Made by a program: the position numbers and the translations under genes. A model generated the notes under the pieces. It had not been told where the DNA came from, did not search any database, and saw only the letters and a program-made list of their open reading frames with translations. Shown one piece after another: positions 1-6,823 of a DNA stretch of 8,589 nucleotides; the first letter of the stretch is position 1, and every line of letters starts with the position of its first letter. The DNA is from Gammaproteobacteria bacterium (lineage in GTDB: Bacteria > Pseudomonadota > Gammaproteobacteria > Pseudomonadales > UBA7434): positions 1-8,589 of the forward strand of contig JAJRPK010000197.1 of assembly GCA_024280785.1 (NCBI GenBank), given 5' to 3'.

Positions 1-2657
1 AGCACGGAAAGTAGGAATCCCCGCATTAGCGCATTTATGAGTTTGGCAGATTCTTGAGCACCGCCATCAGTTTCATAGCTGATTTGCGGGTATTTCTCTA
101 GCAAAATAGGGATATCATTGGCGATAATCTGATTGCTAATAGCATCGGGATTGTAGTTTAGTTGGTCTACCTTAGCCGAGACATTAACAGCACGTTTGCC
201 GTCGATTCGGTTGACGGCAGCGTAACCCGGCATCGATGTTAGATTAGCTACCGAATATAACGGCACTTCATCACCGTCTTGAGTTCTAATATGCATGTTT
301 TCAAGGTCGGCAAGAGACTTTCTTTCATTTCTTGGGTAGCGAACCATGATTTTAACTTCATCGTTACCGCGCTGCATGCGCTGAGCTTCGACACCATAGA
401 ATGAGTCCCGAACTTGCGATCCTAAGTCTCGAAGACTTAAGCCTAACGCTTCTGCGCCGGGTTTTATACTCAGGTTTAGTTCGCTAGTTTGATTCGCCAA
501 GGTTGAGTCGACATCGTAGACTCCTTCATAACGGCCGATAATCTGCCGCAATTCAGAAGTTGCTGCAACTAACATGTCCTGGTTGTCGCTAATAATATTA
601 AAAGAAATGGGGTCGCCAAAAGAGTCATCTTCCGATTTGAAAACGAGGCTTCGCGAGCCGGGGATGTTGCCGGTTTTTTCGCGCCAACGCTTAATGATTT
701 CGTAACTATCGATATCGCGATTTTCGTGCTTGGTTAACTCTACTGTGAATTCGGCGTACTTACCGGCAAGTCCCCAGCCGTATGCGTGTTTAATAAAGCC
801 TTCTTCAATTCCCGATGCTTCGGCGTAATCGTCATTGGTGTCATACAGAGATTGCATTAGCTGCGCCACAGCTTCGTGAGTTTTGCTGTCGGGGGTGCCT
901 TCAATCATTTCTGCTTTTACGTTTAGAAAGTCCGAGGGTGATGCTGGCATCATTGCTATTAAGACAATGCCGCTCGCTACTATGCCGCCGGTTAAGATGA
1001 GTCCTGCCAGAAAACTCGCTAAAGTGGTATAGCGATTTCTTATGCAGCGCATTAGAAAAGGGATGTATAGTTCATTTATAAACTGCTTGAGTTTAATGTT
1101 GACATAGGCTGACAGGCGATCTGTTCGCTTGCTTATGCTCTCCAAAATTGGCAGGTGAGTGAGCTTTGAATGAGCAATGTGTGCCGGTAGTATGAGTTTG
1201 GATTCCACCAGCGATAATAGCAGGCAAAAAATGACTACCCAGCCTAGAGCTGCTGGCATTGGTGCAAACACTCCGCTAAGGGTAACGGTGGGGACAAAGG
1301 CTGCAACTGTTGTTAAAACACCAAAGGTAGCGGGGACAGCAACTCGATTTGCTCCCGCAATAACGTTGTCGAGAGTGAGGCCTTTTTTACGTGTATTTGA
1401 ATCGATGCTTTCGCCGATAATAATGGCATCGTCAACCATGATTCCTAACACCGTTATAAAGCCGAACAGACTTACCATGTTTAGTGTTACACCGATACCG
1501 TTTAGCTGCATTAGTGCGATAGTTCCCAGGAAGCAGACAGGCAAACCGGCCATAACCCAGAAGGCTAATTTGAAATTTAGAAAAATGAGCAAGATAAAAA
1601 ACACTAAGCCGGCGCCAATCGCTAAATTCTTTCCCATTAAACCAATTCGGGCAGAAATATGGTGACTGAGGTCTTGCCAATAGCTGAGTTTGATATTGTC
1701 GGGAAGTTCCAGACGTTTTTTGTCAGCATAGGCTTTTACGGTATCTGTAGTTTTAATGATGTCTTGATCACCCACCGCGTAAACCATAATGCCCGCGCCG
1801 TACTCGCGATCAAACACGGTCAACCCTGAACCCTGGACAAATTCGTCTCTTACATAAGCAACATCTCCTAGCATTAGCCGTGTTCCATCGGCGAAGGTTC
1901 GCAACACTATTTTCTCAAAGTCCTTTTGTTCAAAGGCTTGCCCTTGGGTGCGTAAAAGAATGTCTCCAGTGTCGGTTTGAATTGCTCCGCCAGCAAGATC
2001 GACTGATGATCGGTTAATGGCTGTAGCGACATCACGAAGTGTTAAATGAAATTTCTTTAGCTCCATTTCACTGACTTCAATCGATATTTCGTAATCGCGT
2101 AATCCAAAAATGTCAGCCGAAGAGATATCCGGCAAGGATAAAATTTCTTTTTTCATTTGCCGCAAGATCAAGTTGAGATTTTTTTCGTCCAACGCTCCGT
2201 GAACTTGCAATTGAATGGCAGGTATTTTGAAATCAAGTTGCTCGATAATGGGGTTTTCTACTTGATCGGGAAAGTTGGTGATACCATCAATTCGGTTTTT
2301 CACCTGATCGAGTACATCCGAGACATTGAAACCTTCCATAACATCAATGTATAGCGTGACAAACCCCTCTTTGGAGTAAGAGCTGAAATTATCAATCCCG
2401 GTAATGTCTTTAATTTTATCTTCGATCTTTACCGTGATTCCTTGCTCGACTTCTTCGGGAGAAGCGCCGGGGTATGCCATCGTAACCTGGATGACATCGA
2501 TGGTTAAGTCAGGGTTGAGTTCCCGACGGATGTTGTTCAACGACATTAGGCCGACACTAATAATAGAAATCATTAGCAAATTCGCGGCAACGTGGTTACG
2601 AGCAAACCAGGCGATAATGCCGGTATGCGTTTTCTCCTCTGGATGTAAAGTTGTCAT
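1..2657 (-). CDS. RND efflux permease, C-terminus beyond window edge
   Basis: Inner-membrane proton-driven pump of the RND (AcrB/HAE-like) family, expected to export drugs or other amphiphilic compounds with its adaptor and an outer-membrane channel. I read 885 codons from ATG at 2657 without a stop. Seen: a first membrane segment near residues 13-35; the porter-domain hallmark YPGASPEEVE at 62-71; TM2 near 340-360; the TM4 proton-relay pair D409-D410 in VDDAIIIGES, matching AcrB D407/D408; TM7 near 547-570; then a second periplasmic loop reaching the start of TM8 at the edge. Full-length relatives have about 1030-1050 residues, so roughly 150 are missing. The ATG follows the adaptor's TAA with no gap and in the same frame, so translation is probably coupled. 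The substrate cannot be told from sequence. Confidence 0.95.
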   Translation of the reverse strand, partial: MTTLHPEEKTHTGIIAWFARNHVAANLLMISIISVGLMSLNNIRRELNPDLTIDVIQVTMAYPGASPEEVEQGITVKIEDKIKDITGIDNFSSYSKEGFVTLYIDVMEGFNVSDVLDQVKNRIDGITNFPDQVENPIIEQLDFKIPAIQLQVHGALDEKNLNLILRQMKKEILSLPDISSADIFGLRDYEISIEVSEMELKKFHLTLRDVATAINRSSVDLAGGAIQTDTGDILLRTQGQAFEQKDFEKIVLRTFADGTRLMLGDVAYVRDEFVQGSGLTVFDREYGAGIMVYAVGDQDIIKTTDTVKAYADKKRLELPDNIKLSYWQDLSHHISARIGLMGKNLAIGAGLVFFILLIFLNFKLAFWVMAGLPVCFLGTIALMQLNGIGVTLNMVSLFGFITVLGIMVDDAIIIGESIDSNTRKKGLTLDNVIAGANRVAVPATFGVLTTVAAFVPTVTLSGVFAPMPAALGWVVIFCLLLSLVESKLILPAHIAHSKLTHLPILESISKRTDRLSAYVNIKLKQFINELYIPFLMRCIRNRYTTLASFLAGLILTGGIVASGIVLIAMMPASPSDFLNVKAEMIEGTPDSKTHEAVAQLMQSLYDTNDDYAEASGIEEGFIKHAYGWGLAGKYAEFTVELTKHENRDIDSYEIIKRWREKTGNIPGSRSLVFKSEDDSFGDPISFNIISDNQDMLVAATSELRQIIGRYEGVYDVDSTLANQTSELNLSIKPGAEALGLSLRDLGSQVRDSFYGVEAQRMQRGNDEVKIMVRYPRNERKSLADLENMHIRTQDGDEVPLYSVANLTSMPGYAAVNRIDGKRAVNVSAKVDQLNYNPDAISNQIIANDIPILLEKYPQISYETDGGAQESAKLINALMRGFLLSV

Positions 2658-4025
2658 TTAGATATCTCTGGCTAAAGGACTATTGAGTGTGCTATCAATC
2701 GCCGGAGTAACAACTTGTTCACTTTGCAGTACAGTGCTGGGAGGAGTCACCGCTGAATCATCATTGTGTGAGATATAACTCTCTCTTGGAGGAAGTTGAA
2801 TCAATTTGGCAATAGTAACCTTGGTGCCCGGTATACTATTGTCGACATAGCCCATGGCAATCTTGTCGTGATCTTTTAGTCCGGATGAAATGTATGTATA
2901 TTCATTGTCGTTAGCGATCACCTCGACGGGCTGTTCGTACATGCTGCCCTCGGGGGTAACTAACCAGACTTTGTTGTCAGTTTGCAATACATTGTGCGGT
3001 ATTCTAACGATGTTCTCTATCGTTTTTCCGTAAATTTCAGCGTGGACAAAAGTTCCGACGCGTAGTGGTGGGTTCGACGATATAGCTGAAGAAGCTGATG
3101 CTTTACTTGTGGGCTGTGTATTGGTGTTATTTAGTTGATAAGGGTTATTGACTTGCGCTACAACATGAAGAACTCGAGTGCGATCATCGAGCACACTCTC
3201 TACTCTTGAAAGCTCGGCCCGCCAGTAAAATGTTTTGTTGTTCAGCGAAACACTCAATTGAATGAGGACTGGCTTTTGGTTTAAGTTACTAGCTGCTGGA
3301 ATGTCGAGCAAGGCAAGCTTGTGTTCGGGTACTGGGAGTCGAACCTCGACACTGTCGGTGGCAAAGTAGAGACCCAGTTCGGAGCCTACCGAAACGTGTT
3401 GTCCCAAGTCCACATTGCGTGAGCGAACCAGACCGTCATAGGGTGCGGAAATAGAAGTTCGTTTGAGATTTTCTTGTGCTTTTTCCAAGTCGGCTTGAGC
3501 AGCAATTAAATTTGCTTGTGCTTCCGCGATTTGTGGTTTACGCAAGGCCAAGGATTTAGCTTTTGCCGTTCTTTTTCCACCTTTATTATTTCGCTGCCAG
3601 TCTTGGTACGCGACTTCGGCTCGACCTTGCTCTTCTGCTAACCGGGTTTTAGAGCTGGCCACCGAAGCATGTGCCCGCTTTAACGCGGTGCGGTATTCAA
3701 GGTCATCAATTTTAAGCAGCATTTCGCCTTGCTTGAAATAACCGCCCGCTACAAAATTTTCTGCGACTTCGATAATGCGACCTTGAACTTCTGATGAGAG
3801 GCGAGTTTCAGTTTTGGGAACGACAGAACCTTGGGTGATGATTTTTAATTGGATTGTTTCACGAAATACTTCGATGGCGTCGACTAACATAGGTTGCTGT
3901 TCAAGAACTTGTTGTGCTTGTTCGGGCTTACTCGCATATAGCGCATAGGCGATGGCACAGGCAATCATTAAAATAACTGCGGGGGTAACAATGGCTCGTT
4001 TGGAAGTGCTTTGTGAGGATGGCAT
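2658..4025 (-). CDS. RND periplasmic adaptor (membrane fusion protein)
   Basis: HlyD/AcrA-type adaptor that would link the downstream RND permease to an outer-membrane channel. It has 455 residues. Order: short charged N-terminus; hydrophobic anchor at about 11-30; first beta-barrel and lipoyl half at about 50-110 (ITQGSVVPKTETRLSSEVQG); alpha-helical hairpin about 110-190 rich in A/E/K/Q; second lipoyl half at 190-215 (SISAPYDGLVRS, then VDLGQHVSVG); beta-barrel and membrane-proximal parts to about 410; low-complexity tail. Cys23 follows MIA, a weak lipobox, but the hydrophobic run continues past it, so I favour a membrane anchor over a lipoprotein. Odd: a Ser/Thr/Asn/Ala-rich stretch at about 298-320 interrupts the barrel region, and a Lys-rich patch (about 147-158) sits near the hairpin tip. 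It is the first gene of the operon; no strong Shine-Dalgarno is seen before 4025. Confidence 0.93.
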   Translation of the reverse strand: MPSSQSTSKRAIVTPAVILMIACAIAYALYASKPEQAQQVLEQQPMLVDAIEVFRETIQLKIITQGSVVPKTETRLSSEVQGRIIEVAENFVAGGYFKQGEMLLKIDDLEYRTALKRAHASVASSKTRLAEEQGRAEVAYQDWQRNNKGGKRTAKAKSLALRKPQIAEAQANLIAAQADLEKAQENLKRTSISAPYDGLVRSRNVDLGQHVSVGSELGLYFATDSVEVRLPVPEHKLALLDIPAASNLNQKPVLIQLSVSLNNKTFYWRAELSRVESVLDDRTRVLHVVAQVNNPYQLNNTNTQPTSKASASSAISSNPPLRVGTFVHAEIYGKTIENIVRIPHNVLQTDNKVWLVTPEGSMYEQPVEVIANDNEYTYISSGLKDHDKIAMGYVDNSIPGTKVTIAKLIQLPPRESYISHNDDSAVTPPSTVLQSEQVVTPAIDSTLNSPLARDI

Positions 4026-4663
4026 CAGATTGTAAAAACGCTCTTGAATTTAGAAAGCTTTAACTTTGGGTTTAAGATGAATTGTAAGGAGACAACGCAG
4101 GTTTTTGAGTCTTAAATTTAAAGGGTTGAAGGCTGTAGAGCAAAAAACGGTTGAAGACAGTGAGTAACGCCATAAACGAACGATTCCTAGTTTATAGCAT
4201 AGCAATTTCAGTTATTTCCGCAATTACCGTTTGGTTACATTTTGCGTGCTAGAGGGGGGTTTTGGCTCGTACAGCTGGGCTTACTAACATCAAAATATCG
4301 ATTGCATTGCACAGAAGTAATGCCCTGAACTTGGTTTCTATCACCGGTAGAGTAATAGGCAGTGTTGATCAATGAGGGGGGCTTCTTGCGGCTGACTATG
4401 CTTGTCAAACAATCATAGTGCGTACTCTTTAGGTTTGCTAAACTCATTGCACCAATATCTGGGTGCTGCTTACTCTTGGGTGTGTTGGCTGCAGTGTGGG
4501 TAAACGGCAAGTTGGAAAGAAAATTTAGGTTTAATATGGCCGTGTTTTGATTTGGATTGAGTTCAAGCAGAATTCTTCAAAGGGTAGAATACGGTATGAA
4601 TTTTAGTATTATTGATTGTCTTTCTTCTTAAAGTAAAAGTACGGAATATTCGGAGCTTGATTT
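4026..4663. other. 638-bp intergenic region between divergent genes
   Basis: This gap holds upstream regions for both the efflux operon (leftward) and the MaoC gene (rightward). The only ORF above 60 codons is on the minus strand (4510 to 4235, 91 residues). It has no Shine-Dalgarno, no recognised domain, and an odd composition (many S, N, P, T and 4 Cys), so I do not annotate it as a gene. For the leftward operon I see only a weak candidate -10, TATAAA on the minus strand (4196-4191), without a good -35. Two G-runs (near 4253-4258 and 4374-4379) flank the middle of the ORF. No tRNA, IS end or CRISPR repeat was recognised. Confidence 0.6.
4562..4590 (+). promoter_or_regulatory. Candidate sigma-70 promoter for the MaoC gene
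   Basis: TTCAAG (4562-4567, 3 of 6 to consensus), a 17-nt spacer, then TAGAAT (4585-4590, 5 of 6). It lies about 75 nt upstream of the ATG and has the right orientation. The -10 is good and the -35 poor, so it may need an activator or may be chance. Confidence 0.4.
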
Positions 4664-5122
4664 ATGGCAACAGTCTTTTCTTCACCTCATAAGCTTTTAT
4701 CATCGGTTGGCACAGTATTGGACAATAGTGAATGGGTTGAAATTACTCAGGACCGAATCCAAATGTTTGCGGATGCTACAGGTGATCATCAGTGGATTCA
4801 CGTCGATCCGGTACGGGCAAAAGAGGGGCCGTTTAGTGCTTGTATCGCTCACGGCTATTTGAGCTTATCACTGGTGAATTTATTTTTACCGCAGATGATA
4901 GAGGTGCAGGCTTTTACCCATGCGGTTAATGTTGGTATGGATCGTACCCGGTTTCCTTCTGCGGTAGTGGTCAACTCTAAATTACGAGGCACTGGAGAGA
5001 TTGTGTCAGTTGAAGAGATAAAGGGTGCGATTCAATCTATTGTGCGGGTTACTGTCGAAATCGAGGGCGCTGACCGACCGGCTGTTGTCGTCGATACGAT
5101 AAGCCGTTATTTTCCTGAATAG
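4664..5122 (+). CDS. MaoC-family single-domain (R)-enoyl-CoA hydratase
   Basis: Small hot-dog-fold hydratase of the MaoC/NodN group, 152 residues, the usual single-domain size. The hydratase-2 signature is clear: FADATGDHQWIHVDP at about 35-49, with Asp41 and His46 as the expected catalytic pair, then GPFSACIAHGYLSLSL at 55-70, which forms the acyl-binding helix region. The sequence strongly recalls Mycobacterium tuberculosis Rv0130 (HtdZ) and rhizobial NodN; this is from memory, not alignment. The family hydrates trans-2-enoyl-CoA to (R)-3-hydroxyacyl-CoA in the cytoplasm, feeding fatty-acid or polyhydroxyalkanoate metabolism; the true substrate is unknown. A CGGAG Shine-Dalgarno (4651-4655) lies 8 nt before the ATG. 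It appears monocistronic: divergent from the efflux operon and separated by 178 nt from the TA promoter region downstream. Confidence 0.92.
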   Translation: MATVFSSPHKLLSSVGTVLDNSEWVEITQDRIQMFADATGDHQWIHVDPVRAKEGPFSACIAHGYLSLSLVNLFLPQMIEVQAFTHAVNVGMDRTRFPSAVVVNSKLRGTGEIVSVEEIKGAIQSIVRVTVEIEGADRPAVVVDTISRYFPE

Positions 5123-5194
5123 CGCTAGTCCGATATTGTCTTAGCAAAGCTCTGTAGGAATCCCCTCCATTATTTTGGATAAATCGAGCTTGCG

Positions 5195-5218
5195 AGTTAC
5201 CCCAAGACTTGGGCAACT
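5195..5218. repeat. Inverted repeat upstream of the TA promoter
   Basis: A near-palindrome with core CCCAAG-A-CTTGGG (5201-5213) and outer arms AGTT/AACT. As RNA it could form a short stem after the MaoC gene, but no U-run follows, so it is a poor intrinsic terminator. It sits about 15 nt upstream of the phd -35 box and could equally be a protein-binding site. Confidence 0.45.
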
Positions 5219-5233
5219 AAAGGGGGTTAATAC

Positions 5234-5262
5234 TTGACAAAATCGATCAAATTGATTATTTT
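5234..5262 (+). promoter_or_regulatory. Strong promoter of the phd-parE operon with internal palindrome
   Basis: Perfect -35 TTGACA (5234-5239), 17-nt spacer, and -10 TATTTT (5257-5262). The spacer contains the odd palindrome ATCAA-A-TTGAT (5246-5256), and TTTAATTAAA (5260-5269) overlaps and follows the -10. Antitoxins of the Phd/YefM family repress their own operons by binding palindromes in this position, so 5246-5256 is the likely operator. The box assignment is direct; the operator role is inferred. Confidence 0.7.
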
Positions 5263-5300
5263 AATTAAAGTGGTTTATTTTCTATGAACGGTTAAAAAAT

Positions 5301-5570
5301 ATGGAAATTCTGAGTGCGAGCGATGCCAAGCGCGAATTCGGCGAAGTGATTTTAAAAGCCCAGCAAGGCCCGGTCGGGATCAATAAAAACGGTAAACCCG
5401 TTGCTGTAATGCTGTCCGTTTCAGCCTTTAAAGAGTTTCAGGCATTACAACACTTGGCGCTCAAACAAGAAATCCAGGTCGGCTTGGACGACATTCAGGC
5501 CGGTAGGGTGGTAGATGGTCAAGCGGTTATCGGCACACTCAAACAACAAATTGCCGATGCCAAGTTATAG
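5301..5570 (+). CDS. Phd/YefM-family antitoxin
   Basis: Antitoxin of 89 residues, a typical size. The N-terminal Phd/YefM DNA-binding fold is clear: SASDAKREFGEVILKAQQGP (5-24), GINKNGKPVAVMLSVSAFKE (26-45). The C-terminal part (about 50-89, LALKQEIQVGLDDIQAGRVV and beyond) would be the flexible toxin-neutralising tail. It should bind the partner ParE toxin and repress its own promoter. The ATG at 5301 has no good Shine-Dalgarno. A three-codon mini-ORF (ATG AAC GGT TAA, 5284-5295) ends 5 nt before it. The toxin gene starts within the last 14 nt of this gene. Phd/YefM antitoxins paired with ParE toxins are a known mixed combination. Confidence 0.92.
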   Translation: MEILSASDAKREFGEVILKAQQGPVGINKNGKPVAVMLSVSAFKEFQALQHLALKQEIQVGLDDIQAGRVVDGQAVIGTLKQQIADAKL

Positions 5571-5853
5571 ATTTTCACGCGCAGCCGAGCAAGATTTAAA
5601 AAACATAGTTGTCTACACACTCACGCAGTGGGGTGGGGATCAAGCCTCGCGCTATGTTGAAGGGCTAGAAAATCTGGCCGAGCAATTGGCAGCTAATCCA
5701 AAATTGGGTAAATCTCGCGCCGATCTATTCAACGATCTGCGGGCTTTTGGGTACCAAAAACACACGCTGTATTATTGGGAAGAACAGGGCGGTATTGTTA
5801 TTGCTCGTGTGTTGCATCAGCAGATGAGCGAGCAAAAGCAATTTAACGGGTAA
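5557..5853 (+). CDS. ParE-type toxin of the RelE/ParE superfamily
   Basis: Toxin of 98 residues. ParE-type features: YRFSRAAEQDLKNIVVYT at 4-21 (first strand and helix), TQWGGDQASRYVEGLENLAE at 23-42 (helix), NPKLGKSRADL at 47-57, and the C-terminal strands LYYWEEQGGIVIARVLHQQM at 71-90. ParE toxins usually poison DNA gyrase, while RelE relatives cleave mRNA on ribosomes; I call ParE from the VLHQ-M ending and the helical N-terminus. I chose ATG 5557 rather than the upstream in-frame ATG at 5515, because the extra 14 residues match nothing in the family and lie inside the antitoxin gene. The start overlaps the antitoxin by 14 nt, so translation is probably coupled. No residue loss is obvious, so it may be active. 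Confidence 0.9.
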   Translation: MPSYRFSRAAEQDLKNIVVYTLTQWGGDQASRYVEGLENLAEQLAANPKLGKSRADLFNDLRAFGYQKHTLYYWEEQGGIVIARVLHQQMSEQKQFNG

Positions 5854-5857
5854 CTGC

Positions 5858-6001
5858 ATGTGGATCAAAACACACCCGGTAAATACTGTAAAAAACAAAA
5901 AAGACAACGTCAAAAGCGAGTTGATTAGGCTAGGGCAGGTGCCAGCCGAAACACCGGGACGGTTACTTTCAGGAATGCATGGGTTTGAAATCCAACTTTA
6001 A
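5858..6001 (+). CDS. Possible 47-residue ORF of unknown function
   Basis: ATG at 5858, four nt after the parE stop, opens 47 codons ending in TAA at 5999-6001. The predicted protein has a Lys/Asn-rich N-terminal half and a more protein-like end (ELIRLGQVPAETPGRLLSG, then FEIQL). I do not recognise it. No good Shine-Dalgarno precedes it, but its position just after the toxin would allow coupled translation. It may be a third gene of the TA operon, a decayed fragment, or chance. An attC or IS origin for this spacer is not supported by anything I see. Confidence 0.25.
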   Translation: MWIKTHPVNTVKNKKDNVKSELIRLGQVPAETPGRLLSGMHGFEIQL

Positions 6002-6039
6002 AAAACAGCCTCTAGAGTAGGGGTGCTAAGAATATTTCT

Positions 6040-6507
6040 ATGCCTGATCCTATGCGGCAGTGGGTCGAAGCCCAAGTTAATCAAGGGCAATATGCTAGCA
6101 GTGGCGACTACGTGCGCGACTTGATCCGTAAAGACCAGGTTCAACGCGATAAAATCGCTGCGCTACAAGAAGCTATTACCAAAGGTCTTGAAAAGAATAT
6201 TTTGGGGTTCCCTGATGACGTTAAGCAACTTACCGGTGACCAACTGCAATTGATCCAGTTTGGTGGTATGCCGAAAGATGCCAAACCATTCAAAGGTGTT
6301 GGCTCTGGCATTATTGAGATTGCCCTGAAATACGATAAAGAAGCCTATCGATGTATTCAGGCTGTTCAATTGGGTAAAAACATTTATGTCCTTCATGCGT
6401 TTCAAAAGAAAGCGAAAAAGGGCATTGCGACACCACAACATGACGTTGACTTAGTTAAGCAGCGTTATAAAGAAGCAAAGGAGTTAGAAAAAAATGAGCA
6501 AAAGTAA
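6040..6507 (+). CDS. ParD-HigB chimera: antitoxin-like N-terminus fused to HigB-type toxin
   Basis: A 155-residue ORF made of two TA families. Residues 1-51 read as a ParD ribbon-helix-helix antitoxin (DPMRQWVEAQ at 3-12, SSGDYVRDLIRKDQ at 20-33, AALQEAITKGLE at 40-51). From about 52 it reads as a HigB-like toxin of the DUF891/Gp49 group (ILGFPDDVKQL at 54-64, DAKPFKGVGSGIIEI at 80-94, YR at 103-104, IYVLHAFQKKAKKGIATP at 115-132). A normal toxin of this group has about 110-120 residues and begins with a beta-strand absent here; ParD's C-terminal toxin-binding tail is also absent. The upstream in-frame codons are GGT GCT AAG AAT ATT TCT, like a ParD N-terminus whose ATG is lost, leaving ATG 6040 or 6052 as start. 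The Shine-Dalgarno is weak. The gene overlaps the XRE antitoxin by 14 nt. Whether the toxin is active is unknown. Confidence 0.8.
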   Translation: MPDPMRQWVEAQVNQGQYASSGDYVRDLIRKDQVQRDKIAALQEAITKGLEKNILGFPDDVKQLTGDQLQLIQFGGMPKDAKPFKGVGSGIIEIALKYDKEAYRCIQAVQLGKNIYVLHAFQKKAKKGIATPQHDVDLVKQRYKEAKELEKNEQK

Positions 6508-6823
6508 AATTGAATTCGAAGAAAGTTCAGGTAATGTCTTTGCCGACCTTGGTATTGATAATGCTGAGGAATTACAAGCACGGGCTATGATCGGCTTTCA
6601 TGTCGTGGAAATTCTAAATAGCAAAGACATGAAACAGCGTGAATTGGCGGGGCGGCTTAAGATAAAACAAGCGGAAGTCTCTCATCTGCTCAACGGCCAT
6701 TTTAGTCGGTTTACCGTCGATAAATTGTTAGACTTTCTGAAATGCCTTAATCAGAAAGTTTCTATTCAAATTACACCGCATAGACACGGTGAGCCCTTTC
6801 AGTATGTCGCTATTGGCTTGTGA
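6494..6823 (+). CDS. HigA-type XRE-family antitoxin
   Basis: Antitoxin of 109 residues for the HigB-type toxin upstream. The N-terminal EESSGNVFADLGIDNAEELQ (9-28) is typical of HigA antitoxins of the DUF891 toxin family. A Cro/C1 helix-turn-helix follows at about 45-90: MKQRELAGRLKIKQAEVSHL (46-65) with the recognition helix around QAEVSHLLNG, then FTVDKLLDFLKCLNQKVSIQ. It should neutralise the toxin and repress the operon. ATG 6494 has AAAGGAG (6477-6483) 10 nt upstream, a strong Shine-Dalgarno inside the toxin gene, so the antitoxin may be translated better than the toxin. Overlap with the toxin is 14 nt. The sequence looks intact, so it should still bind DNA even if the chimeric toxin is dead. 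The last ~15 residues (HRHGEPFQYVAIGL) are a short extension. Confidence 0.9.
   Translation: MSKSKIEFEESSGNVFADLGIDNAEELQARAMIGFHVVEILNSKDMKQRELAGRLKIKQAEVSHLLNGHFSRFTVDKLLDFLKCLNQKVSIQITPHRHGEPFQYVAIGL

Noticed and set aside
815..1665. Plus-strand ORFs at 815-1000 and 1177-1665.
   Set aside because: They lie wholly opposite the RND permease gene, have low-quality composition and no domain; they are shadows.
2157..2661. Plus-strand ORFs at 2157-2354 and 2404-2661.
   Set aside because: Antisense to the conserved N-terminal part of the RND permease; shadows.
5515..5556. Upstream ATG at 5515 as the start of the ParE toxin.
   Set aside because: The added 14 residues lie inside the antitoxin gene and do not look like the family N-terminus; ATG 5557 gives a normal ParE start.
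5848..5878. Hairpin CGGGT/ACCCG after parE as a terminator.
   Set aside because: The loop is over 20 nt and no U-run follows directly, so an intrinsic terminator is not supported.
5725..5913. Minus-strand ORF of 62 codons with a hydrophobic start.
   Set aside because: Antisense to the conserved end of parE, without a ribosome site; shadow.
6163..6441. Minus-strand ORF of 92 codons.
   Set aside because: Fully antisense to the ParD-HigB chimera, which has clear family motifs; shadow.
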